From assembly GCF_030166555.2 (NCBI RefSeq), contig NZ_CP126461.2: a stretch of DNA of 64,000 nucleotides. One strand, written 5' to 3'. Below are positions 35,249-43,475 of the stretch, one piece after another. The DNA comes from Acholeplasma laidlawii_A. Lineage in GTDB: Bacteria > Bacillota_I > Bacilli_A > Acholeplasmatales > Acholeplasmataceae. Under the pieces are notes generated by a model that had not been told where the DNA came from, searched no databases, and saw only the letters and a list, made by a program, of their open reading frames with translations. Position 1 is the stretch's first letter. Every line of letters starts with the position of its first letter. Both the position numbers and the translations under genes were made by a program.

Positions 35249-35872
35249 TTACTCAACTTTATTTTTATTTTTCTCTTCTAAAGTGCCAGTTCCACCTTCA
35301 ACAACACCTTCTGATTTAAAAATACTAAAGATTGTTCCAAAAAATATCTTTATATCTAACCATAGACTCATATGTTTTACATAATAACCATCAAGTTTTG
35401 CTTTTTCTATAATAGATAATTCATCTCTACCATGGATTTGCGCATAACCGGTTAAACCTGGATACAGTGAATGACAATCATATTTATCGCGTTCTTCAAT
35501 CAAATCATATTGATTCCATAATGCAGGACGAGGTCCTATGATAGACATATCACCTTTTAGTATATTAATGATTTGCGGTAATTCATCTAAACTAGTTTTT
35601 CTTAAGAATCTACCTACCTTAGTAATCCATTGTTCTGGATTCTTCAGTAAATGTGTAGGAGTATCCTTAGGTGTATCTATGCGCATAGTTCTAAACTTTA
35701 AGATATTAAAGTGTTTTTTATGTCTACCTACACGTTTTTGTTTAAACAAAATAGGTCCTTTAGAATCTAGTTTTATCATGATGACTAATAATAAAAATAG
35801 AGGGGAGAGGATAATTAATCCTAATAATGATAATACAAAATCTGAAATTCTTTTAAATAGTCTAAATATCAT
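35249..35872 (-). CDS. PglC-like initiating sugar-phosphate transferase
   Basis: 207 residues, the small monotopic phosphoglycosyl transferase form without the N-terminal multi-helix domain of WcaJ/WbaP. A reentrant helix (about 10-33), FKQKRVGRHKKHFNILKFRTM, then the catalytic Asp-Glu in TSLDELPQIINILKGD and SIIGPRPAL. Transfers the first sugar phosphate to undecaprenyl phosphate. First biosynthetic gene after the regulator. Confidence 0.92.
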   Translation of the reverse strand: MIFRLFKRISDFVLSLLGLIILSPLFLLLVIMIKLDSKGPILFKQKRVGRHKKHFNILKFRTMRIDTPKDTPTHLLKNPEQWITKVGRFLRKTSLDELPQIINILKGDMSIIGPRPALWNQYDLIEERDKYDCHSLYPGLTGYAQIHGRDELSIIEKAKLDGYYVKHMSLWLDIKIFFGTIFSIFKSEGVVEGGTGTLEEKNKNKVE

Positions 35873-35890
35873 ATATATTTTTTCCTTAGA

Positions 35891-36517
35891 TTAGTTGTTG
35901 TCAAAAAAATGAAATATTTTGTGTTCTGGGTACCCAGATTGAATTAACTTATGATATATAGCATCATTATGCGTGTAGCTTGATATTAATATGCCATCAT
36001 GATCATAACGAACTATATCCTCTATATCTATGATTGGAGTATTTATGATTAACTGATTTCTTTTATTTTTATTATCATCTACCACTGCAAGTACCTTGAG
36101 TGGTATTTTATTATCATCATTCATACTTTTTAGGATAATCTCTGCTACTTCACCAGCTCCATATAATAGCAGCCTACTACACTTTTTTTCGATAATTTTA
36201 TTCAAGAATACACTGATATTATCTTTTGCTTCATTATATAGTTTATTGGATGCTTCCAAATACCAAATATTGAGCAGTTTTCTTCGCTCAATACCTTTTT
36301 TAGTAATATGATATCTTACTGTTTTAGTTGAGATATGTTCTTTTGTAAGTAAACCCTTTTTTTCATACATATCAATGTATGTATTAACCATAGAAACAGC
36401 AATGTTAATTGCTGTTGAGATTTCTCTTTGAGTAATATTAGGATCTTTTTCTATTAAGTTTAAAATCATGTACTCTTTATAGATTATAGTTGGTTTAAAG
36501 AAGTTTTTAGTGTGCAC
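35891..36517 (-). CDS. Winged-helix regulator fused to a nucleotide-sugar-type Rossmann domain
   Basis: 208 residues. Residues 12-80 are a MarR-like winged helix (LIEKDPNITQREISTAINIA as the recognition region). Residues about 110-205 form a Rossmann domain, LLLYGAGEVAEIILKSM then VLAVVDDNKNKRNQLIINTP, the same CoA-binding_3 type fold as the N-terminal domain of PglF/CapD (compare the gene at 55420). GTG 36517 has GGGGAG 8 bases upstream. First gene of the polysaccharide operon, downstream of a promoter with a 12-bp palindrome; it probably senses a nucleotide or nucleotide sugar and autoregulates. Confidence 0.75.
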   Translation of the reverse strand: MHTKNFFKPTIIYKEYMILNLIEKDPNITQREISTAINIAVSMVNTYIDMYEKKGLLTKEHISTKTVRYHITKKGIERRKLLNIWYLEASNKLYNEAKDNISVFLNKIIEKKCSRLLLYGAGEVAEIILKSMNDDNKIPLKVLAVVDDNKNKRNQLIINTPIIDIEDIVRYDHDGILISSYTHNDAIYHKLIQSGYPEHKIFHFFDNN

Positions 36518-36551
36518 TACAATATCTCCCCTATTGTTCGTTTACTGAATA

Positions 36552-36585
36552 ATACAATTGTATACTATTTATATAATTTTTTCAA
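36552..36585 (-). promoter_or_regulatory. Polysaccharide operon promoter with palindromic operator
   Basis: TTGAAA (36585-36580), 17-base spacer, TACAAT (36562-36557). A perfect 12-bp palindrome ATACAATTGTAT (36552-36563) covers the -10, a good place for a repressor. Confidence 0.7.
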
Positions 36586-36729
36586 GTCATTTTAATTTAA
36601 TATGAATAATTTACCTTTATGGTATAAGAATGTTCCTATTTAAGGGTATATATATTTATATAATTTTGGATAATTCTATACACTCAAGATGGCTTAACTG
36701 CATATAGGTCATTGGACTCCTTAAAGAAA

Positions 36730-36767
36730 AAAAGACATCTATATTTGAATGGATATAAGCGTCTTTT
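36730..36767 (-). terminator. Terminator after the RloB-like gene
   Basis: AAAAGAC / GTCTTTT arms with an inner TATAT/ATATA pair, followed by TTTC on the minus strand. Confidence 0.65.
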
Positions 36768-36775
36768 ACGAGTAC

Positions 36776-37501
36776 TTATAAATCCAATTTTAAATAGAAT
36801 TGAAAATACTCAATCAATTCATGTATACCTGTGGAAGGATTTGATTTAACTTTACTATGCGTTGAATTATCATTTAACATTTTTGCCCACTTAACAGCAT
36901 TTTTAATATTTCCATACGTTAACAGCATTTCAAAAAGCGTATCAAGATTCTTCTCATAAGGGGTATGACAACCCATTTTTTTTAACAAATCATCAATATT
37001 TGGGATATAGGTTTTCCTTGATAAAGCTGCTTCACTATATTGAAAATGTAGTAGTACCCAAAGTTCAAAACATTCATTCGACCATAAGGCATGCCATCTT
37101 GTAAGATTTTTATCTGTAGCATCTCCGTCACTATTTAGATGGTTTTTCTTGTTTTTTGAAACAATCTTATGATAAGCATTATCATAATCGTCTTTATTAA
37201 ACGAGTCTTTATCATAAAAGATCCAAACATGATCAATTTCTTGACCCTTTTTTCTCCTAGCTTTTACATCTGCTTCTGCATATTGAACTAGACTAAGGGT
37301 ATTTCTGCCACCACTTTTTTCATCAACTATAATAATATCACTTTTAGGATTCATATGATATCTAGTTTTTATGATTTTTTTCATGTTTTCAACATACTTG
37401 GGTTCTGTTTTTTTACCTTCTGCGTAAAAAATATGCGTACCAAACTGTATTGGAACCTGTTTTCTTTGCGAACGGCTGGGTGGTTGATAATTATAATTCA
37501 T
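36776..37501 (-). CDS. RloB-like (AbiLii-type) TOPRIM-like protein
   Basis: 241 residues. IFYAEGKKTEPKYVENMKKI (about 29-48) carries the EGxxTE motif and VWIFYDKDSF (about 92-101) the DxD motif of the RloB family, related to TOPRIM nuclease centres. WSNECFELWVLLHF (about 140) is the conserved RloB block. It overlaps the 3' end of the ATPase gene by 11 bases. ATPase plus RloB is the AbiL / RloAB phage-defence arrangement; the RloB-type partner is the likely toxic effector. Confidence 0.85.
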   Translation of the reverse strand: MNYNYQPPSRSQRKQVPIQFGTHIFYAEGKKTEPKYVENMKKIIKTRYHMNPKSDIIIVDEKSGGRNTLSLVQYAEADVKARRKKGQEIDHVWIFYDKDSFNKDDYDNAYHKIVSKNKKNHLNSDGDATDKNLTRWHALWSNECFELWVLLHFQYSEAALSRKTYIPNIDDLLKKMGCHTPYEKNLDTLFEMLLTYGNIKNAVKWAKMLNDNSTHSKVKSNPSTGIHELIEYFQFYLKLDL

Positions 37502-38807
37502 ACCAGTCTAATCCTTTCTTTATGAATGGATCAGCTCCATATTTACCTTCCATGTATTGCTTAGAATACTTAGCGTCTTTTCGAATACGCTCTCCCTTAT
37601 AATTAATCACATCACTTAGACAAATCAGTTCAGTTGATAACTCATCATTTCTATAAGTAAACCATACTTGATCTCTTCTAAATTGCTCAGGAACCATATT
37701 CCACATATCATGAGAATTAAATATTAATTGATTACAATGATTTACTTTAGAGTTAAACAATCTAATAACTTCTCTAACTAACTTCGGATGTAAATGGGAA
37801 TCAAGTTCATCAATCAAAAATATTGTTGGTCTATTTTTCCTTGAAGCTATCATTGATAGTAAATAAATAAGTAATTGGGTTCCTTGAGATTCCTGTTCTA
37901 ATCTTAATTTATAAGTGTGACCATTCACTTCATGAACACAGAAAATTAAATTGTCAATTCTTGATAACTCTTCTACTATAATGTCATTTATATGAATATC
38001 TAATTTTTGAAGTGAACTTACAATAAAATCTTTGTGGTCTCGAATGATATTACCATTATAGGAAAAAACTCGCCCTGTCATAGATGACAAATTATTAATC
38101 AATCTTAAAGATTGAATTTCTTCATATAGATCAGAAACATAGTTAAGATGATTTTGTTTGTTTTTGCCAACCAAATTGTTATTGGAATCAGCATAGTTTA
38201 CCATAAGATGTCTTAGGATTGTTATATGATCTGATATGGGTAGTTTACTTGCACCAATAATTTCCAATATTTCATTAGCAGAAATCAAATTATTCGCTCT
38301 AGAAAACACATGTTCAAATGCTTCTTCATTTTCTTTCTTTACTCCAAAAAACTCTTCCTTTATCTTAACCAATGAATCTTCGCTGACAACAAACTCAACT
38401 GTTATTCTATACCAGTATTCAACCCCAGCTCTAGCAAATAGGATTGATATAGTTGTTTCATTATTTTCTTCGTTTGTAAATTCAAATGGTGCATACAATG
38501 AGTAATTCAAATATCTCCTTCTAGCCGATTCCCTAGAAATACTTTGATTTAGATAGTCTCTAATCATTGGATTTTCTATTGTTAATCTTCCACTTGATAT
38601 TTCTTTAATAAAATAAATAGCAGATAACAATGTCGATTTACCGCTTGCATTAGGTCCATAAATTGATGCAACTCTTAACAACTTACTATTTTCATCTAGA
38701 ACATTGACAAACTCTGGATGTTCAGTAAGTTCATTATCCGCTTCCATACTAAATATGATATCATCCTTTATCGACTTAAAATTACCAATTCGAAAGCTTT
38801 TTAACAT
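37491..38807 (-). CDS. AAA15-family ATPase (AbiLi/RloA-like)
   Basis: 438 residues, an ABC/SMC-type ATPase. FRIGNFKSIKDDIIFSME start, Walker A YGPNASGKSTLLSAIY (about 50-65), signature-like ESQGTQLLIYLLS (about 313), Walker B IFLIDELDSHLHPKL (about 335) and the switch His in IFNSHDMW. These ATPases sense infection and gate a partner nuclease. The GGAGG ribosome site (38820-38816) is directly preceded by a small hairpin. Upstream TTGACC may be part of a promoter, not resolved. Confidence 0.88.
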   Translation of the reverse strand: MLKSFRIGNFKSIKDDIIFSMEADNELTEHPEFVNVLDENSKLLRVASIYGPNASGKSTLLSAIYFIKEISSGRLTIENPMIRDYLNQSISRESARRRYLNYSLYAPFEFTNEENNETTISILFARAGVEYWYRITVEFVVSEDSLVKIKEEFFGVKKENEEAFEHVFSRANNLISANEILEIIGASKLPISDHITILRHLMVNYADSNNNLVGKNKQNHLNYVSDLYEEIQSLRLINNLSSMTGRVFSYNGNIIRDHKDFIVSSLQKLDIHINDIIVEELSRIDNLIFCVHEVNGHTYKLRLEQESQGTQLLIYLLSMIASRKNRPTIFLIDELDSHLHPKLVREVIRLFNSKVNHCNQLIFNSHDMWNMVPEQFRRDQVWFTYRNDELSTELICLSDVINYKGERIRKDAKYSKQYMEGKYGADPFIKKGLDWYEL

Positions 38808-38815
38808 ACTTCAAA

Positions 38816-38837
38816 CCTCCATGAGATTTTTTCTCAT
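38816..38837 (-). promoter_or_regulatory. Hairpin abutting the ATPase ribosome-binding site
   Basis: ATGAGA/TCTCAT with a 5-base A loop lies immediately 5' of GGAGG. It leaves the site itself free, so it could protect the mRNA 5' end or position a regulator. Confidence 0.35.
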
Positions 38838-39037
38838 AGATAGTTTACCACTAACTTTAATTTATTACAAGCAATATAATTTATACTTTAGGTCAACTAG
38901 ACTAGATACTCTTTTAGGCAATCAACATAATTTATCATTATGATTTACAACTCACATTAAGTATCTAATAACTTAAAAAACAAGACTAAAGACTACTACC
39001 AAATTATGAAATTTATAAGCGTGTAATAAGGCAAACT

Positions 39038-40015
39038 CTATATTATTTCATCTAAATAATTTAAATAGTCATCATAAGTCATAAAAGAATCTTCCCTTAA
39101 AATAAAGTCTTCTAATCTTTCTTCTGTATTATCTTCTAATCTTTTTAAACGTACCTCATAATTTAAGGTCGATTTTAAATCCACATGGCGCATAAAGTGC
39201 TTAGTTTTTAAAGTGGGTGCACCACTCATAAGTTTAAAATTTCCTGCTGTATGTCTTAAATCATGTGGGGTAATACCTTTATTTTCTAATCCGGAAGTTT
39301 TTAGTATCTTTTTAAAGCTATACCTAAAAAAGTCATTTGATAACCTTAAACTTGGTGATTTAAGTTTATGCGAGATAAATAAATACGGATTATTATCTTT
39401 TCTTAAATTTAAATATTCATTGATAGCTTCACTTGTACCCCTAGATATGTGTATTACTTGGACTTCTTTCGTATAAGCATGCCTAACCTTTAAGATTTCC
39501 TGACCATGTTCTAAATTTAAATCACTTAGTTTCAAAAGAATGACTTCGCTAGGTCTTAATGCAGCAGTAAGCATTAAAGATACAATCGCGTGATTTCTAT
39601 AGTCCCAAATATAGGTTCTATGTTTTTTAGTTGTTTCCAACAAAGTTTTAGCCTCTTTAGGTGTAAGTATATGTCGCTTGATATGATAAGTATTACGTTC
39701 TTTTTTTATATTTAACATGATGTTATAGACATAACTTTTCGGTAAATTAAAGCGCTTATAGTTGCTACTTAAATAGTGATACAAACCCCTTAGTGCAGCA
39801 AGTTGTATATTCATATATGGACTGGAGTCACCCAAACGCTTCCTATAGTGCTTAAAATTCACGATATCAGATGTGCGTGCGTGTAGTATGCCTGATGTAC
39901 TAAGATAGTTGATGTAATACTTAAAACTAATCTTATAGACTTTTAAGGTTGAAGGGCTTATGTTTAGACTATCTAAATATACTAAGGCAATTTTACTAAG
40001 TGGATGTTTATTCAT
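39038..40015 (-). CDS. Tyrosine recombinase (phage integrase family), intact
   Basis: 325 residues. N-terminal SAM-like core-binding domain (1-100) and catalytic domain with ALRPSEV (Arg I), a lysine in the beta-hairpin, HDLRHTAG (His-x-x-Arg), RHVDLKS and the nucleophile tyrosine in LNYEVR (about 293). XerC/D-like size with a C-terminal acidic extension. Its ATG lies inside the last 8 bases of the broken recombinase gene. Confidence 0.88.
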   Translation of the reverse strand: MNKHPLSKIALVYLDSLNISPSTLKVYKISFKYYINYLSTSGILHARTSDIVNFKHYRKRLGDSSPYMNIQLAALRGLYHYLSSNYKRFNLPKSYVYNIMLNIKKERNTYHIKRHILTPKEAKTLLETTKKHRTYIWDYRNHAIVSLMLTAALRPSEVILLKLSDLNLEHGQEILKVRHAYTKEVQVIHISRGTSEAINEYLNLRKDNNPYLFISHKLKSPSLRLSNDFFRYSFKKILKTSGLENKGITPHDLRHTAGNFKLMSGAPTLKTKHFMRHVDLKSTLNYEVRLKRLEDNTEERLEDFILREDSFMTYDDYLNYLDEII

Positions 40016-40937
40016 TTGGTGTATTCCATATGAAGTGCTCTATGTCATTTTCATCGCCTGTAGTTTCTTCGTGTACATAGATACTAGTCGTTGTGATGTC
40101 ACTATGACGAAGTTGAAGTCTGATGTCTTCTAGTTTTGCACCACTTTTGAAATTTAAGGTGGCCGCTGTATGTCTTAAACTATGTGGTGTAAGTTTTAAG
40201 TGTTGTAGACTAGATACTTTTAGTACTCGTTTTAAAATGTCTTTTAAGGCATTTCTTGATAAGTATAAAGTATCGGTATGAAAGGAATGCGAAATAAACA
40301 AATATGGATTACCATCTTTCCTTAAGGCTAGATATGTATCTATTGCAGTCTTTACACTAGGGGTAAGTTTTACATAGCTATCTTTACTTGATCTACCTTT
40401 CCCCAAAATATAAATGATATATGTATCCCCAATAGATGTAATATCTTTAATTTTCGCACGTCTAACTTCTACCGAGCGTAGTGCGGTTGTAAGCATAAGA
40501 TAGATGAGCGCATAATCCCTACAATGCCAAATATATTGACGTGATTGTTCCATGGTTAAAAGTAATTGCTTAGCATCTTCTTTACTTAATGTTGGTTTAA
40601 ATGTCTGTATTAGTCTTCTATTATTGATAATGTTTTCAGTCATATCTATGTGATAGACTTTATCAAGTTCTAGTCGATTTTTATGTAACTTTAAATATTT
40701 ATAAAAGGACTTGATGGTAGAAAGGGTGGCATGTATAAAACTTTATTTATAACCTTTTTGAATCAGTAACTTTTTATAATTTAAGATATCACTTGTAGTA
40801 GCATAAAGAATATTTCTTTCATTTAAATACCTGGTGTATTGTTTAAGGATTGTTTTATAGAATTCATACGTTCCCCTACTTATATCTTTTTCTGATAAAT
40901 AATCCATATACAATTTTTCTAATGGGTGCATGGTCAT
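40008..40937 (-). pseudogene. Tyrosine recombinase broken by an in-frame TAA
   Basis: The frame from ATG 40937 encodes a core-binding domain (64 residues, ending LLIQKGYK), stops at TAA 40743-40745 and continues in the same frame, SFIHATLSTIKSFYKYLK, into a complete catalytic domain (ALRSVEV, HSLRHTAA, LRHSDITTTSIYVHE). Only one base change separates it from a 309-residue recombinase similar to its downstream neighbour. A catalytic-domain fragment from ATG 40643 could still be made. The two form a tandem pair, as in two-recombinase mobile units. Confidence 0.85.
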
Positions 40938-41014
40938 AAATTAAAAACTCCGATCTTAATGATATAACCTATAGTAGTAAAGTCAGCGTGTTTTGACTTT
41001 AATTTTTACTTGTT

Positions 41015-41077
41015 CAAATGAAATAAAAACAAAAAATTAATCTACTTATTTCATTTGGAGAGATGAATTGAAATAAG
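41015..41077. repeat. Nested inverted repeats upstream of the recombinases
   Basis: CAAATGAAATAA (41015-41026) is perfectly inverted at 41046-41057. CTTATTTCA (41045-41053) is again inverted at 41069-41077. Three copies of a TGAAATAA core in alternating orientation within 63 bases may be recombinase binding sites or an operator; spacers are 19 and 15. Confidence 0.5.
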
Positions 41078-41109
41078 AAAACAATTTTTAAAAATTTTTT
41101 AATAGAAAA

Positions 41110-41138
41110 AGTCATTTGCTTATACACCGCAAATGACT
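41110..41138 (-). terminator. Terminator of the second ATPase/TOPRIM pair
   Basis: AGTCATTTGC / GCAAATGACT, 10 bp, loop 9, followed by TTTTTC on the minus strand. Confidence 0.85.
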
Positions 41139-41185
41139 ATTTTCAAATAAACTATATTCGATATATGAGTTAATAAATACCGATT

Positions 41186-41878
41186 CTATTCATAGGGATT
41201 AAAATATAACCACAAATTTGAATATCTTAACAATGAATGGTTAGATTTTGTTATATGTTCCCAGCTTTCTAAGAAAGTATGTTTTTCATGGCTCATGAAC
41301 TCTTTTAAAAAGGGTATAAATTCTTCTTCTCTACCATCAAAACTATCAGCAAACATATTTGCTTTATCTAATTTAGACCCAATCATATTTCTTTCATTAT
41401 GGATAACATGATCCAAATTACATGACATATAAAATGTTTTAAAGGGTACTTTAACACTTCTAATGACTATGCTTTCTAAATTGAATAATTTATTTAGTAT
41501 TTGTGATTTGATAGTATTTCTCATTTGAATAGCCATTATATTTTTTGTTAGTATTCTATTATCTTCATATATAACAGTATCTTCACCGTGATATTCAATA
41601 TTTTGAGACTTAATAAATGTTCCATCAGTATCGGTTAATAAGATGACCTCATGTAAATCGTCAACTTTAAAATTTCTTTTAGATAAATAACTGTTAATAA
41701 TCTCAGATATTTTATCTATAATATTTAATGCAGTCTGCTCAGTATAATTAGATGTAATATCTCCATATGTAATCTCAAAATAAATACTTTGTTGATCTAG
41801 AATTTCAGAAATAATTGGATAAAGGGCATTTTGTTCTGAAAGTCCTTCAACAATGAATAAAATAACTTTTTTGGACAT
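41186..41878 (-). CDS. TOPRIM-like effector partner of the AAA ATPase
   Basis: 230 residues. FIVEGLSEQNALYPII (about 7-22) has the EGxSE motif and EVILLTDTDGTF (about 78-89) the DxD motif, the acidic pattern of TOPRIM/OLD-type nucleases and of RloB. The middle and C-terminus resemble nothing I can name. It starts 2 bases after the ATPase stop, so the two are coexpressed and probably work as an ATPase-gated nuclease. Not clearly RloB, AriB (DUF4435) or OLD; likely a relative. Confidence 0.65.
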   Translation of the reverse strand: MSKKVILFIVEGLSEQNALYPIISEILDQQSIYFEITYGDITSNYTEQTALNIIDKISEIINSYLSKRNFKVDDLHEVILLTDTDGTFIKSQNIEYHGEDTVIYEDNRILTKNIMAIQMRNTIKSQILNKLFNLESIVIRSVKVPFKTFYMSCNLDHVIHNERNMIGSKLDKANMFADSFDGREEEFIPFLKEFMSHEKHTFLESWEHITKSNHSLLRYSNLWLYFNPYE

Positions 41879-41880
41879 GG

Positions 41881-43239
41881 TTACTCAGAATAGTTTTTAG
41901 CCTTTCTAAAGGCCTTACTTATCTTGTGTTTTTTAATATCATCATAAACTATTTCTTTTTGCCCTGTTGCTCTAAGAGCAACTTCCCTCAAATAAAAGTT
42001 TCTTAAGTTATTAGAATCTCTGACATTGGTAAATTTAATATATCGGTTTAATGGATTAATGGTTGTGAATACAATATTGTCACTATCTAAAACTTCTAAT
42101 GGATGAAGATTATGAGATGTGAAAATCAATTGACCAGAACCTGTATCATTAATGACCTCTAATATAGATCCTAATAAATATTCAAAGATGCCTGAATCAA
42201 GTTCATCAATTGCTACCAACACACCTTGATGATTAAACATTGCAGCTAATGCACTAAGTATTGATATAATCTTTTTAATACCCTCAGATTCATATTTAAT
42301 AGGGATTTCCACATCATTCTTTTTGCTCATTAATTCAATCCTATTGCCAACAGAGCCATCTTTTAAAGTCACTTGTCCATAATCTTTGATTTTAATTTCT
42401 ACGCCAGGTACAATTTCTGAGAGTACTAAACTTAACTGAGAAACCACTCTGGTACAAATGTTATAATAATCGGTATCAATTTCATTTTCACCATAACGCA
42501 GTCCAATTTCACCATATTGTAATAGTTGCTTCTTTTCATCAGCTATTCTAAAAAAGAATGGTAGGTGATTGTACTTATTATCTAGTATCACAAACATGTT
42601 AAAATTTGCATACTTATTAAGTAATGTCAATATATGGTACTCAATATGTCTTTCCCATTTATCTTTTAAAAGGTCAAGTGTTTCTTTTCTAAAGATAAAT
42701 GATTCCCTTTTTTCGTGGGCCATTTTACTTGAAACCATGAGGTCTATAAGCGTGTCTTTATCTTTTTTAACATGTTCATACTTTAGTTTTGGCGAGAATA
42801 AGAGATCAGTTGATTCATCTCTTGTTGTGTCAATTAATACAATAGTTCTAGAATCTTCTTGTCTCTTGTATGTTACTTTTTCATCTTTAACATAAAGTGG
42901 TTCATCATTATCTTTTGCTAAAATAAATTCATATGCTATATATGATATTAAATCTTTCGTCTCAAAGTCAAATTCGAACTTTAATTTGGCTTCATTTTTC
43001 CCTTTTGTAATATAGTTATACGTATCATTATCAAGTGCATAGCCAGACATTAAAGTCTTTAAAATATTTAATGCATATATAACTGCTGTTTTTCCGCTTC
43101 CATTAGCACCATAAATACCTAGTAAACCAGCTTTTCTCTCGTTATTTATACCCTGAACAGGAAAAGATATTTCCCCGTATTCGGTATTCTTGATATTTTC
43201 TATAGTTATCTTAGATAACCTGTATTTTGAGTTACTCAT
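41881..43239 (-). CDS. AAA15-family ATPase of an ATPase-TOPRIM pair
   Basis: 452 residues. KITIENIKNTEYGEISFP start, Walker A IYGANGSGKTAVIYALN (about 43-59), signature-like SEGIKKIISIL (about 330), Walker B LVAIDELDSGIFEYLLGS (about 352) and QLIFTSHNLHPLEVL. The DELDSGIFEYLLG form is that of AAA15/OLD-like defence ATPases. Extended -10 promoter (TGCTATAAT) and GGAGGG upstream. Pairs with the TOPRIM-like gene; a second, unrelated-looking copy of the same two-gene architecture as 36776-38807. Confidence 0.85.
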   Translation of the reverse strand: MSNSKYRLSKITIENIKNTEYGEISFPVQGINNERKAGLLGIYGANGSGKTAVIYALNILKTLMSGYALDNDTYNYITKGKNEAKLKFEFDFETKDLISYIAYEFILAKDNDEPLYVKDEKVTYKRQEDSRTIVLIDTTRDESTDLLFSPKLKYEHVKKDKDTLIDLMVSSKMAHEKRESFIFRKETLDLLKDKWERHIEYHILTLLNKYANFNMFVILDNKYNHLPFFFRIADEKKQLLQYGEIGLRYGENEIDTDYYNICTRVVSQLSLVLSEIVPGVEIKIKDYGQVTLKDGSVGNRIELMSKKNDVEIPIKYESEGIKKIISILSALAAMFNHQGVLVAIDELDSGIFEYLLGSILEVINDTGSGQLIFTSHNLHPLEVLDSDNIVFTTINPLNRYIKFTNVRDSNNLRNFYLREVALRATGQKEIVYDDIKKHKISKAFRKAKNYSE

Positions 43240-43290
43240 TTAAGCTTCCCTCCTAAGCACACTTCAACATTACTGATATTGTGCCCTTAT

Positions 43291-43296
43291 ATTATA
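43291..43296 (-). promoter_or_regulatory. Extended -10 promoter of the ATPase-TOPRIM operon
   Basis: TGCTATAAT, flanked by GTGC...GCAC arms that overlap the -10; no strong -35. Confidence 0.5.
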
Positions 43297-43360
43297 GCAC
43301 AAAAGTATTAACTGAATACTTAAATACGTATTTTTTATACGTTTTATTCATTAATATTTA

Positions 43361-43400
43361 GTTTTGTTCTGTTTCATTTGGTTTTATTCTGTTTTATTTG
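43361..43400. repeat. Tandem 20-bp direct repeat at the island edge
   Basis: Two adjacent 20-base units beginning GTTTTGTTCTG and GTTTTATTCTG and ending ATTTG, 18 of 20 identical. They lie between the ATPase promoter and the galE terminator. Possibly slippage, or a site used by the island. Confidence 0.6.
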
Positions 43401-43430
43401 GATTATTATGTTATTTTTATATTGTTTCAT

Positions 43431-43473
43431 AAAAAGTGAGTTGCTCGATAAATAATCGAACAACTCACTTTTT
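43431..43473. terminator. Strong galE terminator
   Basis: AAAAAGTGAGTTG / CAACTCACTTTTT with an inner TCGAT/ATCGA stem; usable on both strands. Confidence 0.85.
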
Positions 43474-43475
43474 GT

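Noticed and set aside
43361..43400. CRISPR-like repeat
   Set aside because: The two 20-base units are directly adjacent with no spacer and no cas genes are in the window.
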